From: an uncultured Candidatus Saccharibacteria bacterium
GTDB taxonomy: Bacteria; Patescibacteriota; Saccharimonadia; Saccharimonadales; Saccharimonadaceae
Assembly: GCA_937906385.1 (NCBI GenBank)
Contig: CALCYQ010000008.1
Location: 1-28,322, forward strand
Length of the DNA: 28,322 nt
Direction of reading: 5' to 3'
This document shows, piece after piece, positions 14,813 to 20,779 of the stretch. Below the pieces are notes generated by a model, which searched no databases, was not told the origin of the DNA, and was given only the letters and a program-made list of their open reading frames with translations. Position 1 is the stretch's first letter. Each line of letters starts with the position of its first letter. Position numbers and translations under genes: made by a program.

Positions 14813-14821
14813 TTCAAATTA

Positions 14822-14898
14822 TGGTATGCCCGATACGATTCGAACGTACGACCTTCAGCTCCGCAAGCTGACGCTCTATCCAACTGAGCTACGGGCAC
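14822..14898 (-). tRNA. tRNA-Arg (anticodon GCG)
   Basis: The minus strand gives a complete tRNA: acceptor GTGCCCG/CGGGCAT (one G-U pair at the end), D loop AGTTGGATAGA, anticodon stem-loop TCAGC-TTGCGGA-GCTGA with anticodon GCG (reads CGC and CGU only without modification), T loop CGTTCGAATCG, discriminator A and encoded CCA. The GCG anticodon, rather than the usual ACG, suggests that no A34 deamination is needed for this box. Confidence 0.92.
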
Positions 14899-14908
14899 AT
14901 ATGTGGAT

Positions 14909-14930
14909 AGTATTCACATATGTGAATACT
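14909..14930. promoter_or_regulatory. Perfect 22-bp palindrome upstream of tRNA-Arg
   Basis: AGTATTCACATATGTGAATACT is its own reverse complement. Its core CACATATGTG recurs at 14896-14905, overlapping the tRNA 5' end. On the minus strand, a TTGACG lies 17 bp before TATGTG inside the palindrome, so it may overlap a tRNA promoter. It is a candidate operator or transcript hairpin. Confidence 0.55.
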
Positions 14931-14981
14931 TCTCCACCGTCAAAGATTAAAAGACCATCGCACCAGAGATGCGACGTAGCC

Positions 14982-14990
14982 ATTATAGCA
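14982..14990 (-). promoter_or_regulatory. Extended -10 promoter toward tRNA-Arg
   Basis: The minus strand reads TGCTATAAT. Transcription would start near 14975 and pass through a TCGCA/TGCGA hairpin and the 22-bp palindrome before reaching the tRNA at 14898. It is divergent from the promoter at 15006. Confidence 0.5.
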
Positions 14991-15005
14991 CATTTTTTCA
15001 AGAGG

Positions 15006-15014
15006 TGCTATACT
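15006..15014 (+). promoter_or_regulatory. Extended -10 promoter (TGCTATACT)
   Basis: The predicted +1 is about 15021, 3 nt before the ATG at 15024. No ribosome binding site. Confidence 0.65.
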
Positions 15015-15023
15015 AATTTTATT

Positions 15024-15755
15024 ATGGCAGATCCAAAGAATACATCAGGTGGAATCAAACCAAAACTTCAAAAAGCCAAAGCTAAGTTTTTGCAGACCTA
15101 CTACAGCAACCCTGCGAAGGATCTTCGTATCATCGCCGTCACTGGCGATCGCGGCCGCGACGTTACTGCGCATTATCTTCAGAACATTATCAAGGCTAAA
15201 GACGAGAAGACCGGCCTCATTATCGACCCTAAGACTACTTCCGAACTCTATAAGAAGCTCTACCAGATCTGGAAGACTGGCACCGACCACGTCGTAATTT
15301 CCGCCGATAGCGCTGCCATTGCTAACCATCTTTTCTATGGCATGCCAATTTACATCGCTATTCTCACCGACACCACCGAACCAAAAACTATCGCCACCGA
15401 TAGTATTTCTGCCCAAGACGCCAAAGGCATCCTCTTCAACACCCAGCCGTACTACAGCATCCTCAACCGCGACGACGCCAACTACGATTTCTTTGCTAAA
15501 TATCCTACCAAAACCGCTATGCTCAACTATGGCCACGAGCGCAGTTCCGATCTTTGCATCCAACGCCATAAGGTTTACAAAGTCGGCACGGAAGCTTCCT
15601 TTAAATACAAGGAAGAGAAGTTCGACGTCGCCACTTATATTACCGGCGAAGAGTCCACTCACTACATGGCCGCTGCCGCCCTAGCCGCATTCTCGCTTGG
15701 TCTCAGTTCAGACGATATTACCGACGGCATCGCCGACTACGAACCCAAAAACTAA
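15024..15755 (+). CDS. Mur-ligase-like protein without the Walker lysine
   Basis: This 243-aa protein resembles the central domain of Mur ligases. Residues 35-50 (RIIAVTGDRGRDVTAHYL) align with the ATP loop VTGTNGKTTT of real MurE, but the GK-T/S residues are replaced by GR-D. The C-terminal HYMAAAALAAFSLGLSSDDI matches the helix-turn of Mur ligases that normally reads N-x-LAA-x-A-ALGL. It is much shorter than a ligase (about 450 aa) and lacks the C-terminal domain. The start is ATG 15024, directly after the promoter; the upstream extension crosses the tRNA and is not coding. It shares a transcript with the amidinotransferase-like gene 12 bp downstream. It is probably not an ATP-dependent ligase; a binding or scaffold role is possible. 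Confidence 0.65.
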   Translation: MADPKNTSGGIKPKLQKAKAKFLQTYYSNPAKDLRIIAVTGDRGRDVTAHYLQNIIKAKDEKTGLIIDPKTTSELYKKLYQIWKTGTDHVVISADSAAIANHLFYGMPIYIAILTDTTEPKTIATDSISAQDAKGILFNTQPYYSILNRDDANYDFFAKYPTKTAMLNYGHERSSDLCIQRHKVYKVGTEASFKYKEEKFDVATYITGEESTHYMAAAALAAFSLGLSSDDITDGIADYEPKN

Positions 15756-15767
15756 ACAAGGATTTTT

Positions 15768-16619
15768 ATGATCAACCAAAAACTACTGGTATCTGGTGCC
15801 GACTATTTTGCGGATACCTATGAAATCAACCCATACTACACCAGCAAAGGTATTGACGTTAAAAAAGCCATGGCCGAACACGCCAGCATCATTGAATGCT
15901 TCAGAGAAGCCGGCATCGATATCATTAAGGTTGATCCGCCAAAAGATTGCCAAGACGGCGTCTATACTGCTAACTGGGCGCTCGTCAAAGATGGCGTTGC
16001 CGTCATGTCGCGTCTTCCTGAAGCTCGCAAAGCCGAAGAAACCTACGCACGCCAATGTCTTGAGAATCTCGGCATCAAATGTATTGACGTTCCTGGCGAT
16101 TATCTCTTTTCTGGACAAGGCGATTCACTTCGTTGTGGCAAATATTTGTTCGGCGGTCGCGGTTATCGTTCCGATCCCGAAGCTCAACAATTTGCCGCTA
16201 AAACCCTCGGCCTTGAGCTCATCCAAGTCCATGCCAAACCACAATTAAACGACGACGGCACTGAGCATATTAATCCATTCACCAACCACGCCGATAGCTT
16301 TTGGTACGATCTCGACCTCGCCATTTCTGTCATCGATGAACATACTATCGCCTACTGCCCAGATGCGCTCGACGAAGAATCTAACCAAAAAATTGAAGCC
16401 ATCACCGACCTCGATAAAATTAAGGTCGATTTCGACGAATGCACTAAAGGTTTTGCAAACAATCTCGTCAGCACCGGTCGCGACGTCATTATGTCCAATA
16501 AAGCACCGAAACTTCAAAAAGAGCTCGAATCCCGCGGTTTCATTTGTCTCACTCCCGACGTCACCGAGCTCAAAGAAGGTGGTGGCTACATCCGTTGCGT
16601 CAGCCTTTGGCTAAGCTAA
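15768..16619 (+). CDS. Amidinotransferase / dimethylarginine dimethylaminohydrolase-fold protein
   Basis: This 283-aa protein belongs to the guanidine-modifying enzyme superfamily (DDAH, arginine deiminase, amidinotransferase). Landmarks are DGVYTANWAL (residues 63-72), FSGQGDSL (114-121), GGRGYRSD (129-136) and the C-terminal GGGYIRCVSL with the nucleophile C277. The position that usually holds the catalytic His (YHLD in relatives) reads YDLD here, with D181 in place of His, so activity is uncertain; H174 is close by. The start has GGAT 5 nt upstream and lies 12 bp behind the Mur-like gene, one operon. The 3' end overlaps the convergent nucleotidase gene by 9 bp. Substrate candidates are arginine or a derivative. 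Confidence 0.8.
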   Translation: MINQKLLVSGADYFADTYEINPYYTSKGIDVKKAMAEHASIIECFREAGIDIIKVDPPKDCQDGVYTANWALVKDGVAVMSRLPEARKAEETYARQCLENLGIKCIDVPGDYLFSGQGDSLRCGKYLFGGRGYRSDPEAQQFAAKTLGLELIQVHAKPQLNDDGTEHINPFTNHADSFWYDLDLAISVIDEHTIAYCPDALDEESNQKIEAITDLDKIKVDFDECTKGFANNLVSTGRDVIMSNKAPKLQKELESRGFICLTPDVTELKEGGGYIRCVSLWLS

Positions 16620-17189
16620 TAGAATCTTTTCAACTTCTTTCCAACCAGTTCGCCACTCGCGCCCTGCGCGCACAATACCTTTTGTGCGCAATTCTTCATC
16701 GCTCACATCTTTATTATGGTATGAAGGGAAGAGTATCTTCGTTTTCACGTCATTATCAAAATTATTCACCCGGTCGTCAATCTGAATATCTGCCTTAAAC
16801 AAATGTTTCACGGACGTAAAAATGAAGTGTTCCGGATTCAAAAATGGCAAATATTTAATCAGAAAATTGTACTTATTTGCGAACATCCGCCCAGAACCAG
16901 CAATATTCAAGCCATTCACGCACGCCGAACAAATATAAATCTCATATTTTTGGTTCAATTTTTCAATCACGTCAATCGCATCTGGTAAAATCTCTGGGTT
17001 TTCATAAAAATTCCGTTCGTCCATGAATTTTCGCCACTCATCCAATCTATCTTCCGGAATTAGCGTTCGATCAATATAATAATTATCTAAATCATCAATC
17101 TCGTAATTCGTGCCCAAAAATTCATTTACTACCGGCAAAAATCCCGAAAACGTAATTACCTCATCGACGTCGAGCAAAATGCTTTTCAT
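16611..17189 (-). CDS. HAD-type 5'(3')-deoxyribonucleotidase-like phosphatase
   Basis: This 192-aa HAD-superfamily protein has the nucleophile motif LLDVDEVIT with D7 and D9, motif II ICSAC around S88, a lysine in SVKHLFK (about 128-132) and the acidic motif QIDDR (D138, D139). The order and size match the NT5C nucleotidase group, which dephosphorylates (deoxy)nucleoside monophosphates, though other phosphatases in this clade are possible. The ATG overlaps the TGA of murE by 4 bp (ATGA), so it is the second gene of that operon. Its tail overlaps the convergent amidinotransferase-like gene by 9 bp. Confidence 0.8.
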   Translation of the reverse strand: MKSILLDVDEVITFSGFLPVVNEFLGTNYEIDDLDNYYIDRTLIPEDRLDEWRKFMDERNFYENPEILPDAIDVIEKLNQKYEIYICSACVNGLNIAGSGRMFANKYNFLIKYLPFLNPEHFIFTSVKHLFKADIQIDDRVNNFDNDVKTKILFPSYHNKDVSDEELRTKGIVRAGREWRTGWKEVEKILLA

Positions 17190-18445
17190 TTTTTCTTAAT
17201 CGCTTTGAGCGCTTTTTTGATTTCGTCTAATTCGTAATAATCGTCAGCACCATGTGCGCGTTCAATTGTCTTTTCGTTACCTTTCCCGAGGAAGAGCACC
17301 GTATCGCCTTTTTTTGCCATCTTGCAACATTCCAAAATCGCGCTCGGGCGGTCTAAAACCTTAAACAAATCTACGCCATCTTTTTTACCTTTTTCACGCG
17401 CGCCTTCGGCAATCATCTCCAAAATCTCATCGCCTGGCGTATCGCGATCATCTTCTTCAGTCAGCATCACAATGTCTGCATATTTACCCGCAATTTCTCC
17501 CATCGGTTTGCGTTTTGATGGGTCGCGCCGTCCACCCGCCGAACCAAACATCACAATCAGCCGGCCTTTTGTCGCCTTCTTCATATCTGGAAGCAACTTT
17601 TCAAAAGCATCTGGCGTATGCGCATAATCCATAATCGCCGTGAAGCTCTGACCACCGTCAATCTTCACCATCCGACCTTCCACCTCAGTTAATGCGTAAA
17701 TGCCGTCAGCAATCTCATCATCCGTGAGACCTAAACGTTTACCTACCGCTACGCAGGCCAAGGAATTAGAAACGTTAAATTGGCCGGCAATCCGTGTTTT
17801 TATCTTCAAATTCTCCGATGGAATTACATACTCCACGCCATCGGGCATCAATTTTACTTTTTCAGCTTTAAGTTTACCGCCTTTAATACCATAGGTCGTA
17901 TATTCCTTTATATCTGTCTCAAAATACTTCGCCGACGGATCGTCCGCATTTATCACGCCATAACGCGCCTTCTTAAATAATTTCCGTTTCGCATCGCGAT
18001 AGCGTTCAAAGGTCTTGTGATAATCCAAATGTTCGTGCGTCACATTCGTCATCACTGCAACATCAATCGGAATTCCTAGGTCACGATGCTGCGCCATCGC
18101 ATGGCTCGTCAGCTCTAATACTAGATATTCCGCGCCTTCATTTGCAATCGTCTTAATGCGTTCATTCAGCACCTTTGAATCGACCGTCGTCATATGTTCC
18201 ATCTGCTCGTGAATCTCTGACACGCCCCAACCCACCGTCGTCATCACGCCAGCCTTGCGCCCAGAATTATTCAACATCTTCCAAATCATAAACGACGTCG
18301 TAGTCTTGCCATTCGTACCCGTCACGCCAATTACCGTCAACTTTTTACCTGGAAAACCACTCTTAATACCATAAAAAGCCGCCTTACCAATATGGTAAGG
18401 AATTACTAAACTATCATAAAATGGAATCTTTTCTTTAATACTCAT
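17186..18445 (-). CDS. murE: MurE-type UDP-N-acetylmuramyl-peptide ligase with shortened N-terminus
   Basis: This 419-aa Mur ligase adds the third amino acid to the UDP-MurNAc-dipeptide during peptidoglycan synthesis in the cytoplasm. It shows the ATP loop GVTGTNGKTTT (40-50), MTTVGWG, LELTSHAM, NVTHEHLDYHKT with the carbamylated-Lys region, AGQFNVSNSLACVAV, DYAHTPDAF, and the C-terminal MFGSAGGRRDPSKR and LTEEDDRDTPGDE. The last block is in the position of the MurE amino-acid specificity motif (DNPR in DAP enzymes) and reads DDRD, so the amino acid is not predictable. Canonical MurE has about 70 more residues before the ATP loop. The ATG equals the predicted +1 (leaderless). The nucleotidase gene follows with a 4-bp overlap. 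Confidence 0.9.
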   Translation of the reverse strand: MSIKEKIPFYDSLVIPYHIGKAAFYGIKSGFPGKKLTVIGVTGTNGKTTTSFMIWKMLNNSGRKAGVMTTVGWGVSEIHEQMEHMTTVDSKVLNERIKTIANEGAEYLVLELTSHAMAQHRDLGIPIDVAVMTNVTHEHLDYHKTFERYRDAKRKLFKKARYGVINADDPSAKYFETDIKEYTTYGIKGGKLKAEKVKLMPDGVEYVIPSENLKIKTRIAGQFNVSNSLACVAVGKRLGLTDDEIADGIYALTEVEGRMVKIDGGQSFTAIMDYAHTPDAFEKLLPDMKKATKGRLIVMFGSAGGRRDPSKRKPMGEIAGKYADIVMLTEEDDRDTPGDEILEMIAEGAREKGKKDGVDLFKVLDRPSAILECCKMAKKGDTVLFLGKGNEKTIERAHGADDYYELDEIKKALKAIKKK

Positions 18446-18451
18446 ATCTTT

Positions 18452-18460
18452 ATTCTATCA
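18452..18460 (-). promoter_or_regulatory. Extended -10 promoter of murE, leaderless
   Basis: The minus strand reads TGATAGAAT ending at 18452. The predicted +1 is 18445, the A of the ATG. Confidence 0.6.
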
Positions 18461-18470
18461 CTATCTGATA

Positions 18471-18498
18471 ACAAAATATCCCCGCCGCGCGGGGATAT
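18471..18498 (-). terminator. Intrinsic terminator of the 18514 gene
   Basis: ATATCCCCG pairs with CGGGGATAT. On the minus strand it is followed by TTTTGTTA. It lies just upstream of the murE promoter. Confidence 0.75.
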
Positions 18499-18513
18499 CT
18501 GTTTTTGCGCTAT

Positions 18514-19131
18514 TTAATAATCGTAGCAATAATACATATTATATGACGACGTAAATATTGTAATCGCTTGCTTACCGTCCGCCACTTTTGTGATTCCAAT
18601 TTCCATATCAGACAATTTGTCATTCTCAGTCTGCTTTACGCCATCTAGTAAGAACTCGTCGGTCTTAAAATGAATCATATAATAACTATAGTCACCACTT
18701 TCATTCTTCTTTTCTTCGTCTTCAAAGGTGTATATTCCTTTATAATGGTTCTTCGCTAAATCGCCGTACGGCCCATATTGAAATGTCAGATCGCCATTCA
18801 ATTCAATTGTAGTGTAGAAATTATCTCGGTCATTCTCGCTTCCAGTGCCTTTAGCACAATTCCAAACGCCTGCCACGTAGTTTTCGGATTCGTTTCGTTC
18901 AATTTCCTGGCCGATTTGTTCTATTACTTCCGATCCAATCGAATCCGCAATTTTGAATGCGCCAAAGAATATCATCCCAATAAAAATACATGGCAACACT
19001 ACCACTACAAAAATCGCAATCAATACAATCGCGATAATTGCGCCCGTATTACTTTTCTTTGGCGCCTCCGTCCCCGGTGCTGGTGCCGAAGTCGTTGGCG
19101 TCGGAGTTGTATTTGTTGTATTGTTTTCCAT
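18514..19131 (-). CDS. Single-pass membrane protein with two-Cys extracytoplasmic domain
   Basis: This 205-aa protein has a Thr/Pro/Ala-rich N-terminus (residues 1-27, ending in APKKSN), one or two closely spaced hydrophobic segments (about 30-62, AIIAIVLIAIFVVVVLPCIF then IGMIFFGAF), a short helix and a beta-rich C-terminal domain from about residue 88 (VAGVWNCAKG...). That domain looks like a lipocalin-like or sensor fold with a Cys near each end (C92, C203). No family is recognised. A GAGGT ribosome binding site lies 6 nt before the ATG and a TATGATAAA-like -10 about 15 bp further. It is monocistronic, with a terminator behind. The layout matches the Pro-rich protein at 12345, so both may be surface-exposed. 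Confidence 0.75.
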   Translation of the reverse strand: MENNTTNTTPTPTTSAPAPGTEAPKKSNTGAIIAIVLIAIFVVVVLPCIFIGMIFFGAFKIADSIGSEVIEQIGQEIERNESENYVAGVWNCAKGTGSENDRDNFYTTIELNGDLTFQYGPYGDLAKNHYKGIYTFEDEEKKNESGDYSYYMIHFKTDEFLLDGVKQTENDKLSDMEIGITKVADGKQAITIFTSSYNMYYCYDY

Positions 19132-19154
19132 TTATTACCTCACTTATGCTTTTA

Positions 19155-19988
19155 TCATAACGAAATAAATTTATTAAATACTTCCAACTCAAAAACTAAG
19201 TCGTCCACTTCTTTCATTAAATTTAAATCACGTCGCCAATCTTTCTCATAAATAAATGCCAACCAACGTAGCTTTCCATTCATGCTCACATATTTCAGAT
19301 AATCACTCTGATTAAACGCGCAGTGTTTCTGATATTCTCTCAGATATTTTTTAAATCTATCTACGTCGACCGTACCTTTATCGTACGCAAATGTAAACGC
19401 GCTCTCATACGCCGCTGCCGTTGGGTTAACTTTACTCACCGCATCAAAATCTACTAAATACGGCTCGTTCGCATGCCATAAAATATTCTTCGGTTTAAAA
19501 TCGTTGTGCGAAATCACTAATTCTTTTTTCGCATTCGCAAGACCTTTGTTACATTTCTGAATCAAATCTTGCAATTCGTCGCGTTGAATATTTAATTCAA
19601 TTTCCCGATAATCGCACAACAGAGTAGAGCTAACGTTTAGCTCATGCATTTTTGCCTGAATTTGCGCGAGCTTTTTAATATCGTCATCGTTCAAATTCTT
19701 CCGTGATTCATTCTCGAAATATTCATAAACCAAATAATATCCACGCTCGCCTTTGTAAAAATCCCCCACTGGCAAAATGCAATTTATTCCGTTTTCTTGC
19801 CATTTTTTACTCACTTCCACCTGCGCCTTGCGTTTTTGTATGAGCTCATCTTCGTAATACTTCACTACAAAATGCCCAGCATCGGCAAACACATCAAAAA
19901 CCTGGTTCTGATAGCTGTCAATCACGCGCACACTCCGCACTGTGCCAAGCTCTCGATTTCTAAATACTGCCTCAAGCTCTTCGCGCAC
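19155..19988 (-). CDS. APH/choline-kinase-like phosphotransferase
   Basis: This 277-aa protein has the aminoglycoside-phosphotransferase/choline-kinase fold. H161-N-D163-x4-N168 in ISHNDFKPKNILW is the Brenner catalytic loop, D180 in YLVDFDAV is the metal-binding Asp, and K43 in FVVKYYEDE is the likely ATP-contact lysine. The natural substrate is unknown; in small-genome bacteria relatives act on sugars, choline or peptides, and antibiotic resistance should not be assumed. It starts with GTG at 19988, immediately after the TAA of the pilin-like gene, using the GGAGGATAA that ends that gene as ribosome binding site. The pairing of a secreted small membrane protein with a cytoplasmic kinase is unexplained. 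Confidence 0.85.
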   Translation of the reverse strand: MREELEAVFRNRELGTVRSVRVIDSYQNQVFDVFADAGHFVVKYYEDELIQKRKAQVEVSKKWQENGINCILPVGDFYKGERGYYLVYEYFENESRKNLNDDDIKKLAQIQAKMHELNVSSTLLCDYREIELNIQRDELQDLIQKCNKGLANAKKELVISHNDFKPKNILWHANEPYLVDFDAVSKVNPTAAAYESAFTFAYDKGTVDVDRFKKYLREYQKHCAFNQSDYLKYVSMNGKLRWLAFIYEKDWRRDLNLMKEVDDLVFELEVFNKFISL

Positions 19989-20390
19989 TTATCCTCCTAC
20001 CGACCTTAAGATAAAGTTTGTAATTGCAAATGCAAGCAAAGTTACAATTAAACCAATGATGGCATACATGATTGTATCCTTAGCAGACTTCACCTTACCA
20101 GCATCACCTTGCGAGGTCATATATTTCACGCCGCCGATGATAATTACAATCACCGTCACAATAGCCACCCAAAAATAAACGGCATTCAAAATATTCCGAA
20201 CCGTATCCATCAACTCACTTTCGCCGCCGCCACCACATAGGATCTCCCAGTTCGGAATTGTATTTTTATTTACCTCATCGCAAATATCAGTACCCGGCGC
20301 CGCACCCCCCGCCATAGCAAATGAGCTAAAGAATAAACATACAAATACAGATATTGTTGAAATAATTGACGCAATCTTCGCTTTCTTCAT
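19989..20390 (-). CDS. T4SS pilin-family (VirB2/TrbC-like) membrane protein, copy 1
   Basis: This 133-aa protein has a signal peptide (MKKAKIASII... cleaved near AMAGG, residue 28), a short loop with C37 and C52, and two membrane helices (about 65-88 and 106-128). They are joined by the family signature TSQGDAGKVKSAKDTIMYA. From memory this is the Patescibacterial T4SS_pilin family. VirB2-type pilins span the inner membrane before assembly into a pilus. The start at 20390 is the predicted +1 of a TGCTATGAT box, so it is leaderless; the longer frame from 20441 would begin inside and upstream of the promoter. The APH-like kinase follows with no gap. Four further paralogues lie in the window. 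Confidence 0.85.
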   Translation of the reverse strand: MKKAKIASIISTISVFVCLFFSSFAMAGGAAPGTDICDEVNKNTIPNWEILCGGGGESELMDTVRNILNAVYFWVAIVTVIVIIIGGVKYMTSQGDAGKVKSAKDTIMYAIIGLIVTLLAFAITNFILRSVGG

Positions 20391-20396
20391 ATACAT

Positions 20397-20405
20397 ATCA
20401 TAGCA
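20397..20405 (-). promoter_or_regulatory. Extended -10 promoter of pilin copy 1, leaderless
   Basis: The minus strand reads TGCTATGAT ending at 20397, so +1 falls on 20390, the A of the ATG. It lies about 30 bp from the divergent CIRCE element. Confidence 0.6.
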
Positions 20406-20434
20406 TAAGCTTAATCTAATCACGTCATAAGCAT

Positions 20435-20461
20435 TTAGCACTCGACGCTTGACAGTGCTAA
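20435..20461. promoter_or_regulatory. CIRCE element (HrcA operator) of groESL
   Basis: TTAGCACTC, nine bases, then CAGTGCTAA, differing from the consensus GAGTGCTAA by one base. This is the classical HrcA repressor site. It overlaps the -35 box of the groES promoter, as expected for repression under non-stress conditions. The hrcA gene is not in the window. Confidence 0.95.
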
Positions 20462-20477
20462 TTTACCGCGCTACACT
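20449..20477 (+). promoter_or_regulatory. Sigma70-type promoter of groESL
   Basis: TTGACA (20449-20454), a 17-bp spacer and TACACT (20472-20477). The -35 lies inside CIRCE. The predicted +1 is about 20484, 25 nt before the groES ATG. Confidence 0.9.
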
Positions 20478-20508
20478 AAAGATATACCAATTCATTAGGA
20501 GGAAATAC

Positions 20509-20763
20509 ATGGCAATTAAACCACTAGCTGATCGCGTCGTCGCAAAGAAAGATGCCGCCCTCGAGCAAACCGCCTCTGGTATTCTTCTCGGCGAAGCCAA
20601 AGAAAAACAGAATACCGCTATCGTTGAATCCGTCGGTCCAGATGTTAAAAATGTAAAGAAAAATGACCGCATTCTTTATCGCGAATTCGCTGCTACTGAA
20701 GTTAAAGTTAATAGGGAAGAATATCTCATTATTAAAGAAGAAGATATTCTTGCCACCCTCTAA
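20509..20763 (+). CDS. groES: Co-chaperonin GroES
   Basis: This 84-aa protein is the heptameric lid of the GroEL folding chamber. It contains IKPLADRVVAKK at the N-terminus, the mobile-loop region EQTASGILLGEAKEKQ, AIVESVGPDVKN, and the C-terminal EEYLIIKEEDILATL. It is shorter than the E. coli protein (97 aa) but has all segments. ATG 20509 is preceded by AGGAGG at good distance; the upstream TTG at 20449 lies in the promoter and is rejected. It forms an operon with groEL (16-bp gap) under CIRCE control. Confidence 0.97.
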   Translation: MAIKPLADRVVAKKDAALEQTASGILLGEAKEKQNTAIVESVGPDVKNVKKNDRILYREFAATEVKVNREEYLIIKEEDILATL

Positions 20764-20779
20764 GGAGATTATATAAATT

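Noticed and set aside
14522..14871. Short frames on both strands in the repeat region before tRNA-Arg
   Set aside because: They lie in AT-rich repeats and overlap a tRNA and its terminator. There is no start signal and no protein-like composition.
19155..19988. Aminoglycoside resistance gene
   Set aside because: Only the general kinase fold motifs match. Similar proteins are widespread with other substrates, and no resistance context is present.
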